DNA of 64,000 nt, from the NCBI RefSeq assembly GCF_021347895.1, contig NC_067116.1, forward strand, positions 33,429,639 to 33,493,638. The letters run 5' to 3'. Source of the stretch: Acanthochromis polyacanthus. Its lineage: Eukaryota > Chordata > Actinopteri > Pomacentridae. The position numbers and the translations under genes were made by a program. A model generated the notes under the pieces. That model had not been told where the DNA came from. It searched no databases and saw nothing but the letters and a program-made list of their open reading frames with translations. Below, one piece after another: positions 1-42,490 of this stretch (positions within the stretch are counted from its first letter, which is position 1; the number at the start of each line of letters is the position of its first letter).

Positions 1-970
1 CAGAAGGACAAGCTGGAAAGATCATGAGTTCAGGCTTAGACAGATTTACCTGAAGGTGCCGTTCCTTCATCCATGTGGAGATATCAGCCAGACATCCTGA
101 TATCCTAGCTGAAACTGTTGTGTCGTCAGGTGGAAAAGAGAGGAAAAGCTGAGTGTCGTCAGCATAACAGTGGTAGGAGAAGCCATGGGAGTGGATTACT
201 GCACCAAGTGAGGTGGTGTACAGAGAGAAGAGTAAGGGACCAAGCACTGACCCCTGAGGGACCCCTGTTGATCGGTCATGTGACCTTGACACCTCCCCTC
301 GCCATGACACTCTGAAGGATCTGCCTGTGAGGTAGGACTTGAACCACAACAGGACAGAACCTGAGATGCCGAGCTCAGAGAGTGTGGAGAGGAGGATTTG
401 ATGGTTCACGATGTTAAAGGCAGCAGACAAGTCCAGCAGCAGTAGGACAGAGGACTGACCAGCAGCTCTCGCCAGCCGCAGAGATTCTGTGACTGATAGG
501 AATGCAGTCTCAGTGGAGAAGTCGCACCTGAAGCCTGACTGAAAGGGGTCAAGTTGGTTGTTGTTCCGCAGATGTTCAGAGACTTGGTTAAATACTGAGC
601 GATCCAGTAATTTTGACAGGAATGGTAGAAGTGAGACTGGCCTGTAGTTTTCAACCTGGGCTGGGCTGAGATGAGGCTTTTTGAGCAGTGGGGTGACGCG
701 GACTTGTTTAAAAGTAACAGGAAAAATGCCAGTTTCCAGGGAGGAGTTGACAATGTGCGTGACTGCAGGTTTGATTGTGGTCTGATGGTCTGCAGGATGC
801 TAGTGGGTATTGGATCGAGAGGACATGTTGTAGGTTTGAGCTCAGAAGAAGTCTGGAAACCTCATCCTCGCTCAGAGGAGAAAAATAGAGTGAAGGAGCA
901 GTAGTGGGTTTGAGCTGACTGGACTGGTCAGGCTCAGAGAACTGGTTGCTGAATGAAGCCACCTTTTCAT
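1..970 (-). mobile_element. L2/CR1-type LINE reverse-transcriptase fragment
   Basis: Read on the minus strand, the segment encodes a non-LTR reverse transcriptase: ENYRPVSLLPFLSKLLD (near 655-600), SVLLLLDLSAAFNIVNHQIL (near 450-400), GVPQGSVLGPLLF (near 270-230) and the catalytic box YADDTQLFLSF (YADD at 155-166). It is open in one frame across most of 1-700. The 5' part (about 700-970) needs frame changes, so the copy is decayed. It lies in a wwc3 intron in the same orientation as the gene and is cut by the window edge. The L2/CR1 assignment rests on remembered motif style. Confidence 0.85.
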
Positions 971-1279
971 GTTCTGGCTGATTAGTGTAGTGTAATGATT
1001 ATTTTTTGGGAGCTGTCCTTTTTTTTTTTAGGTGCCTTTGCGCATTTTGCATTTTTCTGGTCACACTACAGGATCACATTTTTTTAGTGATGTTCCAGCA
1101 GGTGGCTGGATTTGATTTGAAGACTTTTCTCTTTTTAATACCAAGTCTGACCTCAGGTTCATACTAAACTTCTCTGAACTCTCTCCTGATCCTGTCCTGA
1201 TGGATGTTATCTGAGTGGTCACTGTTATGCTGTTACCTGACCCTGCTGTTGTTCACTGATAAAATACATGAGTGTTTAC

Positions 1280-32360
<31,081 letters not shown>

Positions 32361-32719
32361 GCGCCGCGAAAACATGTTTATTCAACGGTTAATCTCGAAG
32401 ATAATTCACTCAAAACTAAAAAACTAGTTTAAATTCTTTAGCTAACGCAGCTTTTAAACAGCAACCTGTTGATTCGCATGACAAACTTGTCCACTAACTT
32501 CACTAAAAAGTTGTTATTCTAAGTATATAAAGATAGAATATGACTAAAATATGTTGTTTAAATGTGTTAAAGTTTAATTTAAATGCACGGGCAACTCCCC
32601 CCGAACACTAACCCTGGTTTGTTGTTGACTGCGGGACCGTTGCAGCGGTGCAGCAGTGACGCCTTCCGTCTGTAAAGGAAACAGCAGCCGCAGTCAACGG
32701 TTCCGTAGCAGACACTGAC

Positions 32720-34175
32720 TGTCCCTCAAGTAGAAAAAGCAGAGTACCAATACAGCAGCAACAACAACAACAACAATAACAATAATAACAATAATAATAA
32801 ACGACATGTAAAGGTCCTGCATAGAAAAAAATGCACTAAACATGACTACCAATACAGCAATGTATAAATACTCCACTGCAAGAAAAAGCCCTGCATGAAA
32901 AATCCAACTTAAGTAAAAGTGTCACTACAGGAAGGTAAAAATACTCAATGAAGTATCCTACTTAAATAAAAATACCAATCACGTAATGTAAAAGTGCTCC
33001 TTTACATAAAAGTCCTGCATGAAAAAAATCATAATTAAGTAAAAATACCAATACAGCAATATAAAAGTACTTGATTACACATAAGACCTGCATGAACAGT
33101 TCTGCTAAAATAAAGGTACCAATACAGGAGTGTAAAAAAAAAAATCCATTACATGTAAAAGTACAGATGAAAAATTCTGCTTCAGCAAAAGCACATTATG
33201 ACAATGTAAAAATACTACATTATATGTAAAAGTCCTGAATGAACAGTCCTGCTCAAGTAAAAAAAAAACACCAATATACACAATAATATATCCATGTAAA
33301 ATACTCTGTTACATCAAAGTTCCACATGAAAAATACTACTTATCTAAAAGTGCCAATACAGCAATGAAATACTCCATTACAAATAAAAGTCTGGCATGAA
33401 CAATCCCAATTAAGTTACTAATACTGCAATTTAAAAATACTTTATCACAAATAAAAACCATGCATGAAAAAAGTATTCTTCAGTAAAATTGCCAGTACTG
33501 CAATCTAAAAATACTTCATTACAAGTAAAAGTCTTGCAAGTATTAATACCACAATAAAGAAAATCTTCCATTGCAAGAAAGAAGTCATAATGGAAAATTC
33601 TGCTTATGTAAAAGTACAATACTGCCAAATAAAAATACTCCATCACAAAACAAGTCCTGCATGAACTATCCTGCTTAAATATAAGTACCAATACAGAAAT
33701 GTAAAAATACTTGTTACACATAAAAGTCCTACGCAAACAATCCTACTTAAGTAAAATTACCATGCAATTGTCAATGTTAATGCCAGTGTAAGAGTTGTTC
33801 ATTGTAAGTAGAAGTCCTCCATGAAAAATCATGCTTAAGTAACAACGATAATAATAATAAACACCGCCGAAATGTAGAAAAACTCAGTTACAAAAAAAAG
33901 TTCTGACAAAAAATCCTGTAAGTAAAAGTATCAAAGCAACATTTTAAAAAAAACAATCCATTACAAGAAGCATCTGTAAGGTCCCACCTAAGTAAAAATG
34001 CTAATACAGCAATGTAAAAATACTCAATTACAAGTAAAGTACTGCATTAAAAAGCATACTTGAGTAAAAGAATCAGTACTGCAATACAAAAATATTCCAT
34101 TTTATAAGAGTCCTGCATGACCCATCTTGCTTTTGAAAAAGTTCTAATATAGCAATGTAAAAATACTTAATTACA
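32720..34175. repeat. Degenerate tandem array, about 70-bp period
   Basis: Roughly twenty imperfect copies of a unit made of AAGTAAAAGTACCAATACAG, CAATGTAAAAATACTCCATT, ACAxxTAAAAGTCCTGCATG and AAxAATCCTGCTT. The CTGCATGAAAAAT block recurs near 32886, 33012, 33084, 33230, 33388, 33455, 33652, 33725, 33812 and 34107, mostly 67-87 bp apart. An AAC/AAT microsatellite is embedded at about 32757-32802. It lies directly upstream of the wwc3 CpG region. It is non-coding. Confidence 0.85.
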
Positions 34176-34235
34176 TTAAACTAAATATTTATGAACCCAT
34201 TTAGTGTTTAAGTGTTTGACTGACAAATACTGCCA

Positions 34236-34790
34236 AATACTGTGATGGTGCACTTCTACACGGCCATCATAGAGTCCATCCTCTCCTCCTCCATCACCGT
34301 CTGGTACCCTGCAGCCACCCCTCGGGACAAGAGCAGGCTGCAGCGCATCATCCGCTCTGCTGAGAAGGTGATCGGATGTAACCTGCCATCTCTCCAGGTT
34401 CTCTAGGCTTTTAAGGCGTGCAACCAAGATCTTGGCCGACCCCTCTCACCCTGGACACAAACTTTTTGAACCCCTCCCCTCAGGCAGGAGGCTGTAGTCC
34501 GTCAGGGCTAAAACCTATTGCCACAAGAAAAGCTTCTTCCCCTCTGCTGCATCGCTGATAAGCACTGCCCGTGCCACTGCAAATCAGCTCTGTTGACTAT
34601 ATTATTACTACTGCGTAGTAACTGTACATACCTTGTCTATTTTATCCATATTTCTTACATCTCTTTACTTACTATCTTATTTTATTTTATCTTATCTGTA
34701 CTTGCACCAAGAGCACCAGAGAAAATTCCTTGTAAGTGTAAAAACCTACTTGGCAATAAACCGCATTCTGATTCTGATTGCTCTCTAAAT
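34236..34790 (+). mobile_element. 5'-truncated LINE, 3' end with ATTCTG tail
   Basis: Opens inside ORF2 with HFYTAIIESILSSSITVWYP, then ATPRDKSRLQRIIRSAEKVI, the region after the reverse-transcriptase core in jockey-superfamily LINEs. The frame is broken by TAG near 34402 but homology goes on (SHPG.KLFEPLPSGRR). The 3' end is AATAAACCGCATTCTGATTC followed by another TGATTG. Strong 5' truncation is typical of target-primed insertion. It lies between wwc3 and the plus-strand claudin. Confidence 0.75.
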
Positions 34791-36260
34791 GGATCTTTGT
34801 CGACTTCTGTATGTGAAGGAAGGAACTCCAACAACAGAACAAATTATTTCCTCATAGTTCTCTGGTGCAGTGACTAAAACTCAGTTTGACACGAAATTCA
34901 AGTGGAATTTCCAGAGACGGGGAATTTCTGTTGCCAAACAGGTCCTGATTATGGCGAGTGTCTTCCTTCTACCCGTGTCACTGAAGAGCTTTTCCTCTGA
35001 AGTTGTGTTTCTCTCACTGTCAGAACACAAACATGACAGGAGCTCATTTTTCTGGCAGAGTTTAAGTCTCCTTTGTGGAGACATCAGAGCAGTCAGCTGA
35101 GCGTTTCTCTTCTCAGCCAGAGGAGGAGGAGGAGTTTGACAGGCTGGGGATTTTATCTGTGCATTTTTGCTTGTGTGTTTGTTTGCGATTTGTACAACTG
35201 TCTGTGTGTTTATGAATGGGAAACATTTTCTCACATCGCGGCTTTGATCTGCAGCCCTCCTACAATCGTTTCCCACAGGCCATGTAGTGTTCATATGAGA
35301 GCACACAATAAGCTGCACTGTTGTTTCACATTCAGTCACATGGAGCAGAAAGCCTGACACAGAGCAGCGGATGAACATGACAGAAATATTCATGTATTGT
35401 TGTATCTGCTAATGTCAGTAAATCTCACTGTGTGTGGGAACACTTTTATTTTCTAAGGTAATATTATCGTGTGACAGTAAATTAATGGAGGCCCTGATCG
35501 TGCTTGTCTTGTGCAAAGGTGATTTTATGGTACATTAGTTTTACAGACTAACAAGCCGACATACTTAAAATTTAAAAAATACAGTTAAATAAAAGTCCCC
35601 CTGTGGGATCAACAAACAATTTCAAATAAATAGAAATGACCATTAGGGCATCTTATGAGTGTTTAAGTAATCTCACTCACGCAGATTTCACAGCATATTT
35701 AGAGGCCCAGCCCTGTTTTTGAGAAGTTTATCTTTGTATGTCATACAAACATTTTGACCTTGTTAAATTGCTTGATTATTTACACACTGATATTGGCGTC
35801 TCTCAGAGAGAACACACAATGCAAAAAATGGACATGAGGGAGATCATTTTTGCAACATTAAATGTCCTGTCTGCCTTTAATGACATCCCTTGTGGCCTGC
35901 AATTTTCAAGAAAAAAAAAAGCTTTTGCCAATGGTTTTGTCAAATAGTGGCCATGGCTGTCTCTGCCCCTGCTGCCCATTGGTACAGCCGCGGCAGCAGG
36001 AGGACCACAAAGGGGAGGGCTGACCGGGCCCCCTTTCCTGCCAGCAACAGAAGATGTGAGCTCCTCTGAGTGGGAACTGTTTGTGAACGAGCTCAGAGTC
36101 CAGAACCAGAGCGGTCAACTCTAATTATCAGGTGTTGCGAGGCAGCTTCTGTGCCGACTTGGACGTCGACTGGCCCCTCCATCTGAAGTGCTGCCAGAGA
36201 AGAAGAAGAACTCTTGTGGCTCTGTGAAGCGTGGAGGTCAAAAGGAGAGAGAGAGGAAAC
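34791..36260 (+). other. Intergenic region upstream of the claudin-22/24-like gene
   Basis: No gene recognised. A stub of LINE-tail-like sequence (CCCTGTGGGATCAACAAA, about 35598-35615) is present. The more GC-rich block 35940-36250 just before the claudin ATG is the likely promoter and 5'UTR. It contains a CATCTGAAGTGCTGCCAG stretch shortly upstream, but no TATA box that I trust. Confidence 0.5.
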
Positions 36261-36914
36261 ATGGACACATGCGCCTGCGCTTTGGAGCTGCTGGGGATGC
36301 TGGTCTACGTCGGGGCCTGGCTGTGCGCTTTGGCCACCACCATCTTACCTCAGTGGCTGACCATGTCCACGGCGCTGCTGCCGGTGGAGAGCTACGAGCT
36401 GGGCCTGTGGGAGACCTGTGTGGTCCAGGATGTTGGAGGGATGGAGTGCAGAGCTTACGACAGCCTACTGGGCCTCTCCAGTGACCTCAAGCTGGCCCGC
36501 ATCCTCATGTGTGCTGCCCTCGCTGTGGGCATGCTGGGAATTCTAGTGGCCATACCTGGACTTCACCTGGTCAACAGCTGCAAAGAACACGGCGGCAATC
36601 GAGCCAAGAGGACTTTAACCATCATAGGAGGGGTGCTGGGGATGATTTCTGGAGTGCTGTGTCTGATCCCCGTGTCCTACATGGCTCATTTAGCAGTGAT
36701 ACATTTCTTCGATGATAAAGTACCTGACGTGGTGCCTCGATGGGAGTTTGGAGACGCCTTGTTCTGCGGCTGGGCGGCTGGGTTTCTCCTCATAGTGGCG
36801 GGGCTACTCATGGTCACCTCCTGCTCATGCTCACAGGTGGAGCCTCAGCCAGTGCTGCAGCGGAGGTACCAGGTGATGGGCACAGATAGTAGGAAGCGCA
36901 CAGAGTACGTTTAA
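36261..36914 (+). CDS. Claudin, claudin-22/24-like, single exon
   Basis: Claudins are four-pass tight-junction proteins that set paracellular permeability. The 217-residue protein starts MDTCACALELLGMLVYVGAW. It has the family signature in loop 1: W32, GLW at 48-50, C53 and C63 followed by Arg. Four hydrophobic segments lie near 8-28, 79-100, 117-140 and 165-187. Loop 2 has VPDVVPRWEFGDALFCGW, which matches claudin-22/24. It ends TEYV, a PDZ-binding tail. The start is the ATG at 36261 in GAAACATGG (A at -3, G at +4); a longer frame upstream has no ATG. Intronless, as CLDN22 and CLDN24 are. It sits 4.3 kb from the wwc3 start, head to head. The exact claudin number is uncertain. Confidence 0.93.
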   Translation: MDTCACALELLGMLVYVGAWLCALATTILPQWLTMSTALLPVESYELGLWETCVVQDVGGMECRAYDSLLGLSSDLKLARILMCAALAVGMLGILVAIPGLHLVNSCKEHGGNRAKRTLTIIGGVLGMISGVLCLIPVSYMAHLAVIHFFDDKVPDVVPRWEFGDALFCGWAAGFLLIVAGLLMVTSCSCSQVEPQPVLQRRYQVMGTDSRKRTEYV

Positions 36915-37418
36915 CCGATGAAATACCTGCATAGAGACCAAAAGCACAATATAATCACCTGTAGATCTGCACTTCAAACAATGATGTAAATACCTGGTTT
37001 TATATCAAAGACTGTATAATGGTTGCCTTATCAAAAAAAAAAGGATCTTATCAGCGAAATTTTCACCTTGTTTCAGCTACTTTCAATGAGTCACCTGCAC
37101 AATCAGACATTACATGTAAGGACTGCTGTGATCAGTAAACATGAGTATTTTTTTAAACACATGTTTTATGAAGCGCTTTATACCCCTTATTCTGGGATGC
37201 CTTTGTTTAAGAAAGTCAAACTAGTTTAAGGGGACCTTTAAGCTTAAATTTAAAATGCTGTGATTGTAAATTAATGCTAAAACACATTATTTCTTAAAGC
37301 ACAAATTCTTCTGTGTCTCATTTAGTTTGCTTATGAGCTGTATTGTGCAGTACATTCAGATGATTCACATAATTACATTTTATTACGTTGCACTTGTATT
37401 GAAAAGTTCTCTTTTTTC

Positions 37419-37424
37419 ATTAAA
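37419..37424 (+). promoter_or_regulatory. Candidate polyadenylation signal ATTAAA for the claudin gene
   Basis: ATTAAA about 500 nt past the stop codon at 36914, the first reasonable variant signal downstream. A T-rich stretch follows. Not otherwise supported. Confidence 0.3.
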
Positions 37425-38894
37425 AGGAAGATCATTTTAATTGTATTGGTATGTATTATTTCATGGAACATTTTCCAGCTCGTATTGATAAACTGATGAA
37501 TGATGTGAAGCAGTGACTGGGCTAGTCTTTGGTTATGTCACAGGTGAAAACATGGCTGCTCTTTTCCTTGTTAGCCATCTGTTCTGTGACTAACAGACGA
37601 CCGGGGCGACTGAAAACAGCCGCCTCGGTGTGTCAGGTGTGTCTGTGGCGGTGGAAACACAGCTTGAGACTAATTCCATCAGATTTCCTGGTCACTCGCT
37701 GGGCTAAGCTGTGTTTAATGAACGCTTTAATGGGCAGTGTGTACTGTGAAGAATGTAGCACAAGCTGACATAATTACACAAATTTGCCGGGGTCAGAGGG
37801 CGCCACCGCTCTCTGCACTCCAAGCCTGTCTGCATCATTTACATACATGCAGGTACAGTGACACAAATGTGTTATTGCAGCGGAGGAGGATGATTTATAA
37901 ACCTCCACGTCCTAATCGTGGTACTTTCGGTGGAGTCAGCTCTTACAGAATGAAGTTAATGAGAGATAATGATGTTGTCACAGGAGCATCTGTTGCCTGA
38001 GGGGCCCTTCTAGACATGGAGGGCTTTACTTCTAAGTGGCTAACAGTGGTTCTGTCAGGCCTCACAGAGCCGGAGGAGCCTGGGCTGAGAGGCACCCTCC
38101 CTCTGTTTGACGCCACACAGGCTGCAGGGAGGACCTGGTGTCTCTCAGTGTGAGGGCAGCTATCAGTAGGGAGGCACTGAAAACAACTGCAGAGATGTTC
38201 CTTTTGATTATCGTAAGATTCCAGCTGCTACAAGAAGGAAACGACATGCCTTCTACGCAGGAGGAATTATGTCTAAATGCATCCGACTGCAAACAAACAA
38301 ACCTGCACCGAGGGATTGATAAGCAAACTGCTGGAACATGCTGCTGACAGCTTGCTCAGATGATTTATCGTGAGCGTAACATGACCTGCTATTCAGCAGA
38401 GATAAAGATCAGCTGAGCCTCAGTTCAAACTTTGACAAGATATGACAGAAACTACACTTTGTGAAATCAGTCTTGCATTACACTAAGCCCTCAAATTTTC
38501 CATACATTACCTAAATCCTCTTATCGGCCTTATCTGAGAGTTGACGGATAAATGATCTTTCACTTGCCACAGGATTCTTTGTCTCATTTCTTCATTTAAC
38601 AGCAAAAGTGACTTACTAAAGTGATATTTTCAGACAGTTTACAAAGAGACGTTTGCAGCAAGGAAGGTACAAACAAAACTGTAGTAGAGGAAGAAGTATT
38701 CACACTCTTTACCAAAACAACAGGGTTAAAATAGTCCATTACTGGATTCAAAACTACTTTATAGAAAACAGAACTGCAGAGGCATTATCACTGAGTGTAC
38801 CTGAAATATATAATATAATATCATTAATTTCATTCTTTAAATATATGCATTTTATTGCTGCATTAAGTTGCAATGAAGCTATTTATAGCTACCT

Positions 38895-39130
38895 TATACA
38901 GTACTGTGAAAAAGTACTTGCCCCCTTCTCAAATTCTTCTTTTTTTGAATATTTCCCCTACTTAAATGTTTTAGACCATCAAACAAATGTAAGTATTAGA
39001 CAAAGATAACCAAAGTAAACACAAAATGCAGCTTTTAAATAATGATTTAATGTTTTAAGGGGAAAAAAGTAACTGCTTCCCTTGTCAAATCATGGACTAA
39101 CTGTGGCTAATTATTACGCTCTTATTAGAA
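38895..39130. mobile_element. Tc1/mariner-related non-autonomous element fragment
   Basis: Starts TACAGTACTGTGAAAAAGTA then CTTGCCCCCTTCTCAAATTC, and later has AAATGTTTTAGACCATCAAA and AGTAAACACAAAATGCAG. This block order belongs to a very common fish DNA-transposon family whose ends begin CAGTACTGTG. No transposase frame. The right end is not clear. Confidence 0.6.
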
Positions 39131-40159
39131 ATGTTTGAAATACAACTAATAGAGCTTTTTGATTGAACTGCTTGCTGTTTTAAATTATACATATCATCAG
39201 TGTACTTCTTTATATTGCTGCAATTGTAAAACTCAAAACTTCTGTTCTGTTACAAGGAAAAAATCTAAGAAAATGCCACTTGCTATCAGATTTCCTAAGT
39301 GGTTATTTGACTAAGCTTTCTCAACCCCAATTTCCACATTTTACGTAATTTCCAAAAACAGCATCCCACGTAGTAAACTGCAGGCAAGTATGATTTCTCT
39401 CTTTTTAGTGAGTTGAATGTCTAAATGTTTTTCTGTTTCTTCAGGTAAGTGCACTACGTGTCTGTTGACAAATGTTTTTGCTAAAACCTGGAGGCAGCTG
39501 TGGTTCCGAGGTCCTATTTCAGAGGTACATTGAACGCAGCATAAACTCTCATCTGACCCTGACCAAGGGACGTGACTTTAGAACATTTAGCAGATTTTAC
39601 AGAGCTTCTTCTGCAGACACAAAGATTGCAAATAAACTGATGTGCAAAACTGATGGAGAAAGAATTATTTGTCTGGAAAACTGTTAATAATTCATACATG
39701 TATGCTTCCCTGATCACAGTTCAATAAAGCTGTAAATGACAGGAAAATCTTTAACCGCGTATTTGTGCGTAAAATCTAAATCTGAAAAGTAACCACAGCT
39801 GCCATTAATTCCTTCTAAAATGGAGTTGGGTAGATCAATAGAAATAACTGTAATTATTTTCTCACCTGTGGTTAAACATGGAGATGGTACTGAATAGATT
39901 AATTTTATCTGATCTTCATCAGTGAGGTTGACTGCTGTAATCTTTGAAGAAGATAAAAGACAATTTGAAGTATACCTGCTCATCTGCCTGGACCTTTACC
40001 TCCAATCACCTGTCTGTTATCTGCAAACAAAAGGTCACGAGTCGAGCTAAAAGTTATAGTTGTGATAAAATTACATAAAGATATAACTAATATGACACTG
40101 TAGCAATGATCACCAGAGCTGTCAACTTTCCTTATCTCTGGCTTTTCACACAATATATA

Positions 40160-40283
40160 TATATATATTTTATTATTTTATATCCCTTATTAATCCCACG
40201 AGGGGAAATTCTGATTTTCGCATATCCCCCCATCTGGGGGGGTCAGAGCGCAGGGTCAGCTTCGGTGCAGCGCCCCTGGAGTC
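40160..40283. repeat. Retroelement-tail-like repeat
   Basis: TTAATCCCACGAGGGGAAAT, CATATCCCCCCATCTGGGGG and GGGTCAGCTTCGGTGCAGC, then CGCCCCTGGAG, follow the order of a dispersed repeat often found near LINE 3' ends in fish. A short (TA)n run at 40154-40169 precedes it. It abuts the 139-bp repeat at 40284. Confidence 0.5.
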
Positions 40284-40422
40284 AAAATTGCCAAAAAAAG
40301 AGAGACCCAAACCCTACAAAAAGGTTCTTTGAAGGAACCATTTTGAACACAAAAGGTAAACTAAAAAGTTCCACAAGCTTCTTCTCCTGTATTGCAATAA
40401 AATATCTTATTTTATATGACTA
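40284..40422. repeat. 139-bp direct repeat, copy A
   Basis: From CAAAATTGCCAAAAAAAG to CTTATTTTATATGACTA, almost identical to 41584-41722. It includes the small inverted repeat GGTTCTTTGAAGGAACC. High identity with only a few differences indicates recent copying. Confidence 0.85.
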
Positions 40423-40610
40423 ACATACAGATGTAAAGATAAAGCTCTGGGTGATGTATCAGGCTTATCTGCAGAAGTAGGAGGGTAGTGAACACAGACC
40501 AGACAGAGTTATTTAAATACCTCTCTATAGGAATGTTTTGGAGTAATGTTCGGTTATGCTGGGTGAAATTAAAATCAGGCATTTTTACACTAGTGAAAAG
40601 TGCATCTCAC

Positions 40611-40780
40611 CACCTTTGTGCAGCGGTCAGAGCAGGTCTGCCATTCATCCACTTCTGAGACTTGTGTTTCTGACAGAGAGCTGTGCTTGTCTGAAGAGGG
40701 CCTTTTGTTCTGCAGCAGCTCGCCGCCTCCGGAGAGGTGCAGCAGGCCACTGGGCCACAGCGAGCGCCTGCGTTCCTTCC
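40611..40780 (-). CDS. Candidate orphan coding exon, unassigned
   Basis: On the minus strand a 170-nt open segment lies between an acceptor-like TTGTTGCCAG| (exon from 40780) and a strong donor GGTG|GTGAGA (exon to 40611). It encodes KERRRSLWPSGLLHLSGGGE, then KRPSSDKHSSLSETQ and EVDEWQTCSDRC. Base composition is richer in GC than the surroundings. The plus strand is also open (frames starting at 40556 and 40600), which weakens the case. I do not recognise the protein and found no partner exons. It could be an alternative 5' exon of wwc3, part of another gene, or chance. Confidence 0.25.
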
Positions 40781-41583
40781 CTGGCAACAATCACCACAGT
40801 GAGGCGGCCTCCTCTCCACACTCACATGCCTGCTTTCGTCAGCCTCCCACCCGGGTCACATGAGGAGGGCCCTAGTTAACCCGACCCACCGAGATCCCTC
40901 TTCACATGGGACCTGTTAGAAGCCCACACCTTGGCATGTCCCCTCCCTCCCTCCCTCCACCAGCCTGTGTGGCAATAATGCAGATCATTACGGTCATTCC
41001 AGTGCTAAGTGCACACAACACGGTGGAGATAAAGTTTATTATGACATCTGTGATAAGCATCTGTCCCTGAACTTCACTCCAATACAGCCTCATGGGCCAC
41101 ATGAAGCTTAAATTAAATCTAGCTAGCATGTTTTTTTTTAATCTGTGTTTACACTCTCTTTCAATTAGGAGAACCTCAAGGAACTCTGAGGATATTCAAG
41201 GAAGCTGGAGGAACATTTCACAGGACAATTCAGAGTCCTAGAGTATTATTTATATAGTTTGGTGTAGGCCTAACTGACACTCTATACCTGCATTTACACA
41301 TTGTTTTATTTCTTTTAGCTTCAAAACTGAGTTTTACTTAAGCTTTGCACATTGTAATACTTCAACATGTATATGATATACAACTTAAGCAACTTAGGAC
41401 TGGCCAGTTATCTGACTTTCTGTTGAAAGAATTGTGTACAAATGGCTTTTGACACTAATATAAAAGGTCTATATTTGTCTGAATGTAAAAAGTCTCCATT
41501 TCATTTAGGAACATCTACAATATTGCCTAATGTTTTTATTGTGTTTGGGGTTAAATATTATTCCACTTTATTAACAATAAGAA

Positions 41584-41722
41584 CAAAATTGCCAAAAAAA
41601 GGAGACCCAAACCCTACAAAAAGGTTCTTTGAAGGAACCATTTTGAACACAAAAGGTAAACTAAAAAGTTCCTTAAGCTTCTTCTCCTGTATTGCAATAA
41701 AATATCTTATTTTATATGACTA
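41584..41722. repeat. 139-bp direct repeat, copy B
   Basis: Second copy of the repeat at 40284-40422, same orientation, 1.3 kb away. The two differ by one base in the A/G run and at CCACAAG versus CCTTAAG. The flanks are unrelated, so this is a dispersed element rather than a tandem duplication. Confidence 0.85.
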
Positions 41723-41759
41723 CTTGTAGTTAAAAACTGCTACAATTAGCAATTAACTT

Positions 41760-42215
41760 CAATATACAGCTTCAGTTTCTGTTGCAGGAAGTTGCAGACA
41801 CAGAAAGTTACCTAGATGGCTCATGTAACAGCTAAAGAGCTAACTAAAGCTAACTTACATCCTATGGTAGTTAGAACTGGTAAGAAACAAAACAAAGTTC
41901 AAATTAGAATCAACAACAGGCTTACATTTATTAGATGGACATAAACAAAACTCTAAATAATTGCTGAAGTTGCTCCACATTTACTGGATGTGTAAAATAT
42001 AAATTAGCGAACACAGTGGAACATGTAGCAGCTAGCAGGCTAACTGCTGCCTTTGAAGACTTAGTGGAGGCCAAAACAAAGCAAAAACAACAATAAATCA
42101 GATTTACATTCATCATGTCGACAGAAATACGACTCCACGAGACTGCTGATGTTGCTCTACATCTGCCAGAGGAAACTGATAGTAGCAGCTATTAGCTAAG
42201 TCATTAGCCAAATTA
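41760..42215. repeat. Imperfect tandem repeat, unit about 190-200 bp
   Basis: Recurring blocks are GAAGTTGCxxCACA / GAAGTTGCTCCACATTTAC / GATGTTGCTCTACATCTGCC, each followed by a GTAGCAGCTA / GTAACAGCTA / GTAGCAGCTATTAGCTAA block. The middle copy carries GGTAAGAAACAAAACAAAGT. A separate diverged copy is at 43613-43725, on the other side of the claudin-34-like gene. Confidence 0.6.
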
Positions 42216-42490
42216 GCCTTAAAGGTAAAAAGAGAGCAAAGTTGTTTATACAGTTTGTTTCTACAATGAAGCATTGTTTTGATATTGTGGATGATTTAGT
42301 TTTTTGTGAGCAGTGTTTTTAGTAATATAGCATAATGGCAAATGTTCCCCATTGTAGTTAATACTCCTAAATTTGATATCAAAGCATTAACATAACAAAT
42401 CATTTGACTTAAAGTGTATCTTTGTGTTCAGATAGCTGATGAAGTCTCTCTCATGGGGAAATTGAATCAGTTGTGTTGTTGATTTGAGTT

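Larger units (their letters stand above)
36915..42490. other. Region between the two claudin genes
   Basis: Holds the 3'UTR of the plus-strand claudin, then mainly AT-rich sequence with repeats listed separately (38895, 40160, 40284, 41584, 41760). One splice-flanked open segment at 40611-40780 is listed as a candidate exon. I see no other gene. Confidence 0.6.

Noticed and set aside
32720..34175. CRISPR-like alternation of repeats and spacers
   Set aside because: Units are diverged over their whole length and have no constant repeat with unique spacers. The context is vertebrate. It is a degenerate minisatellite.
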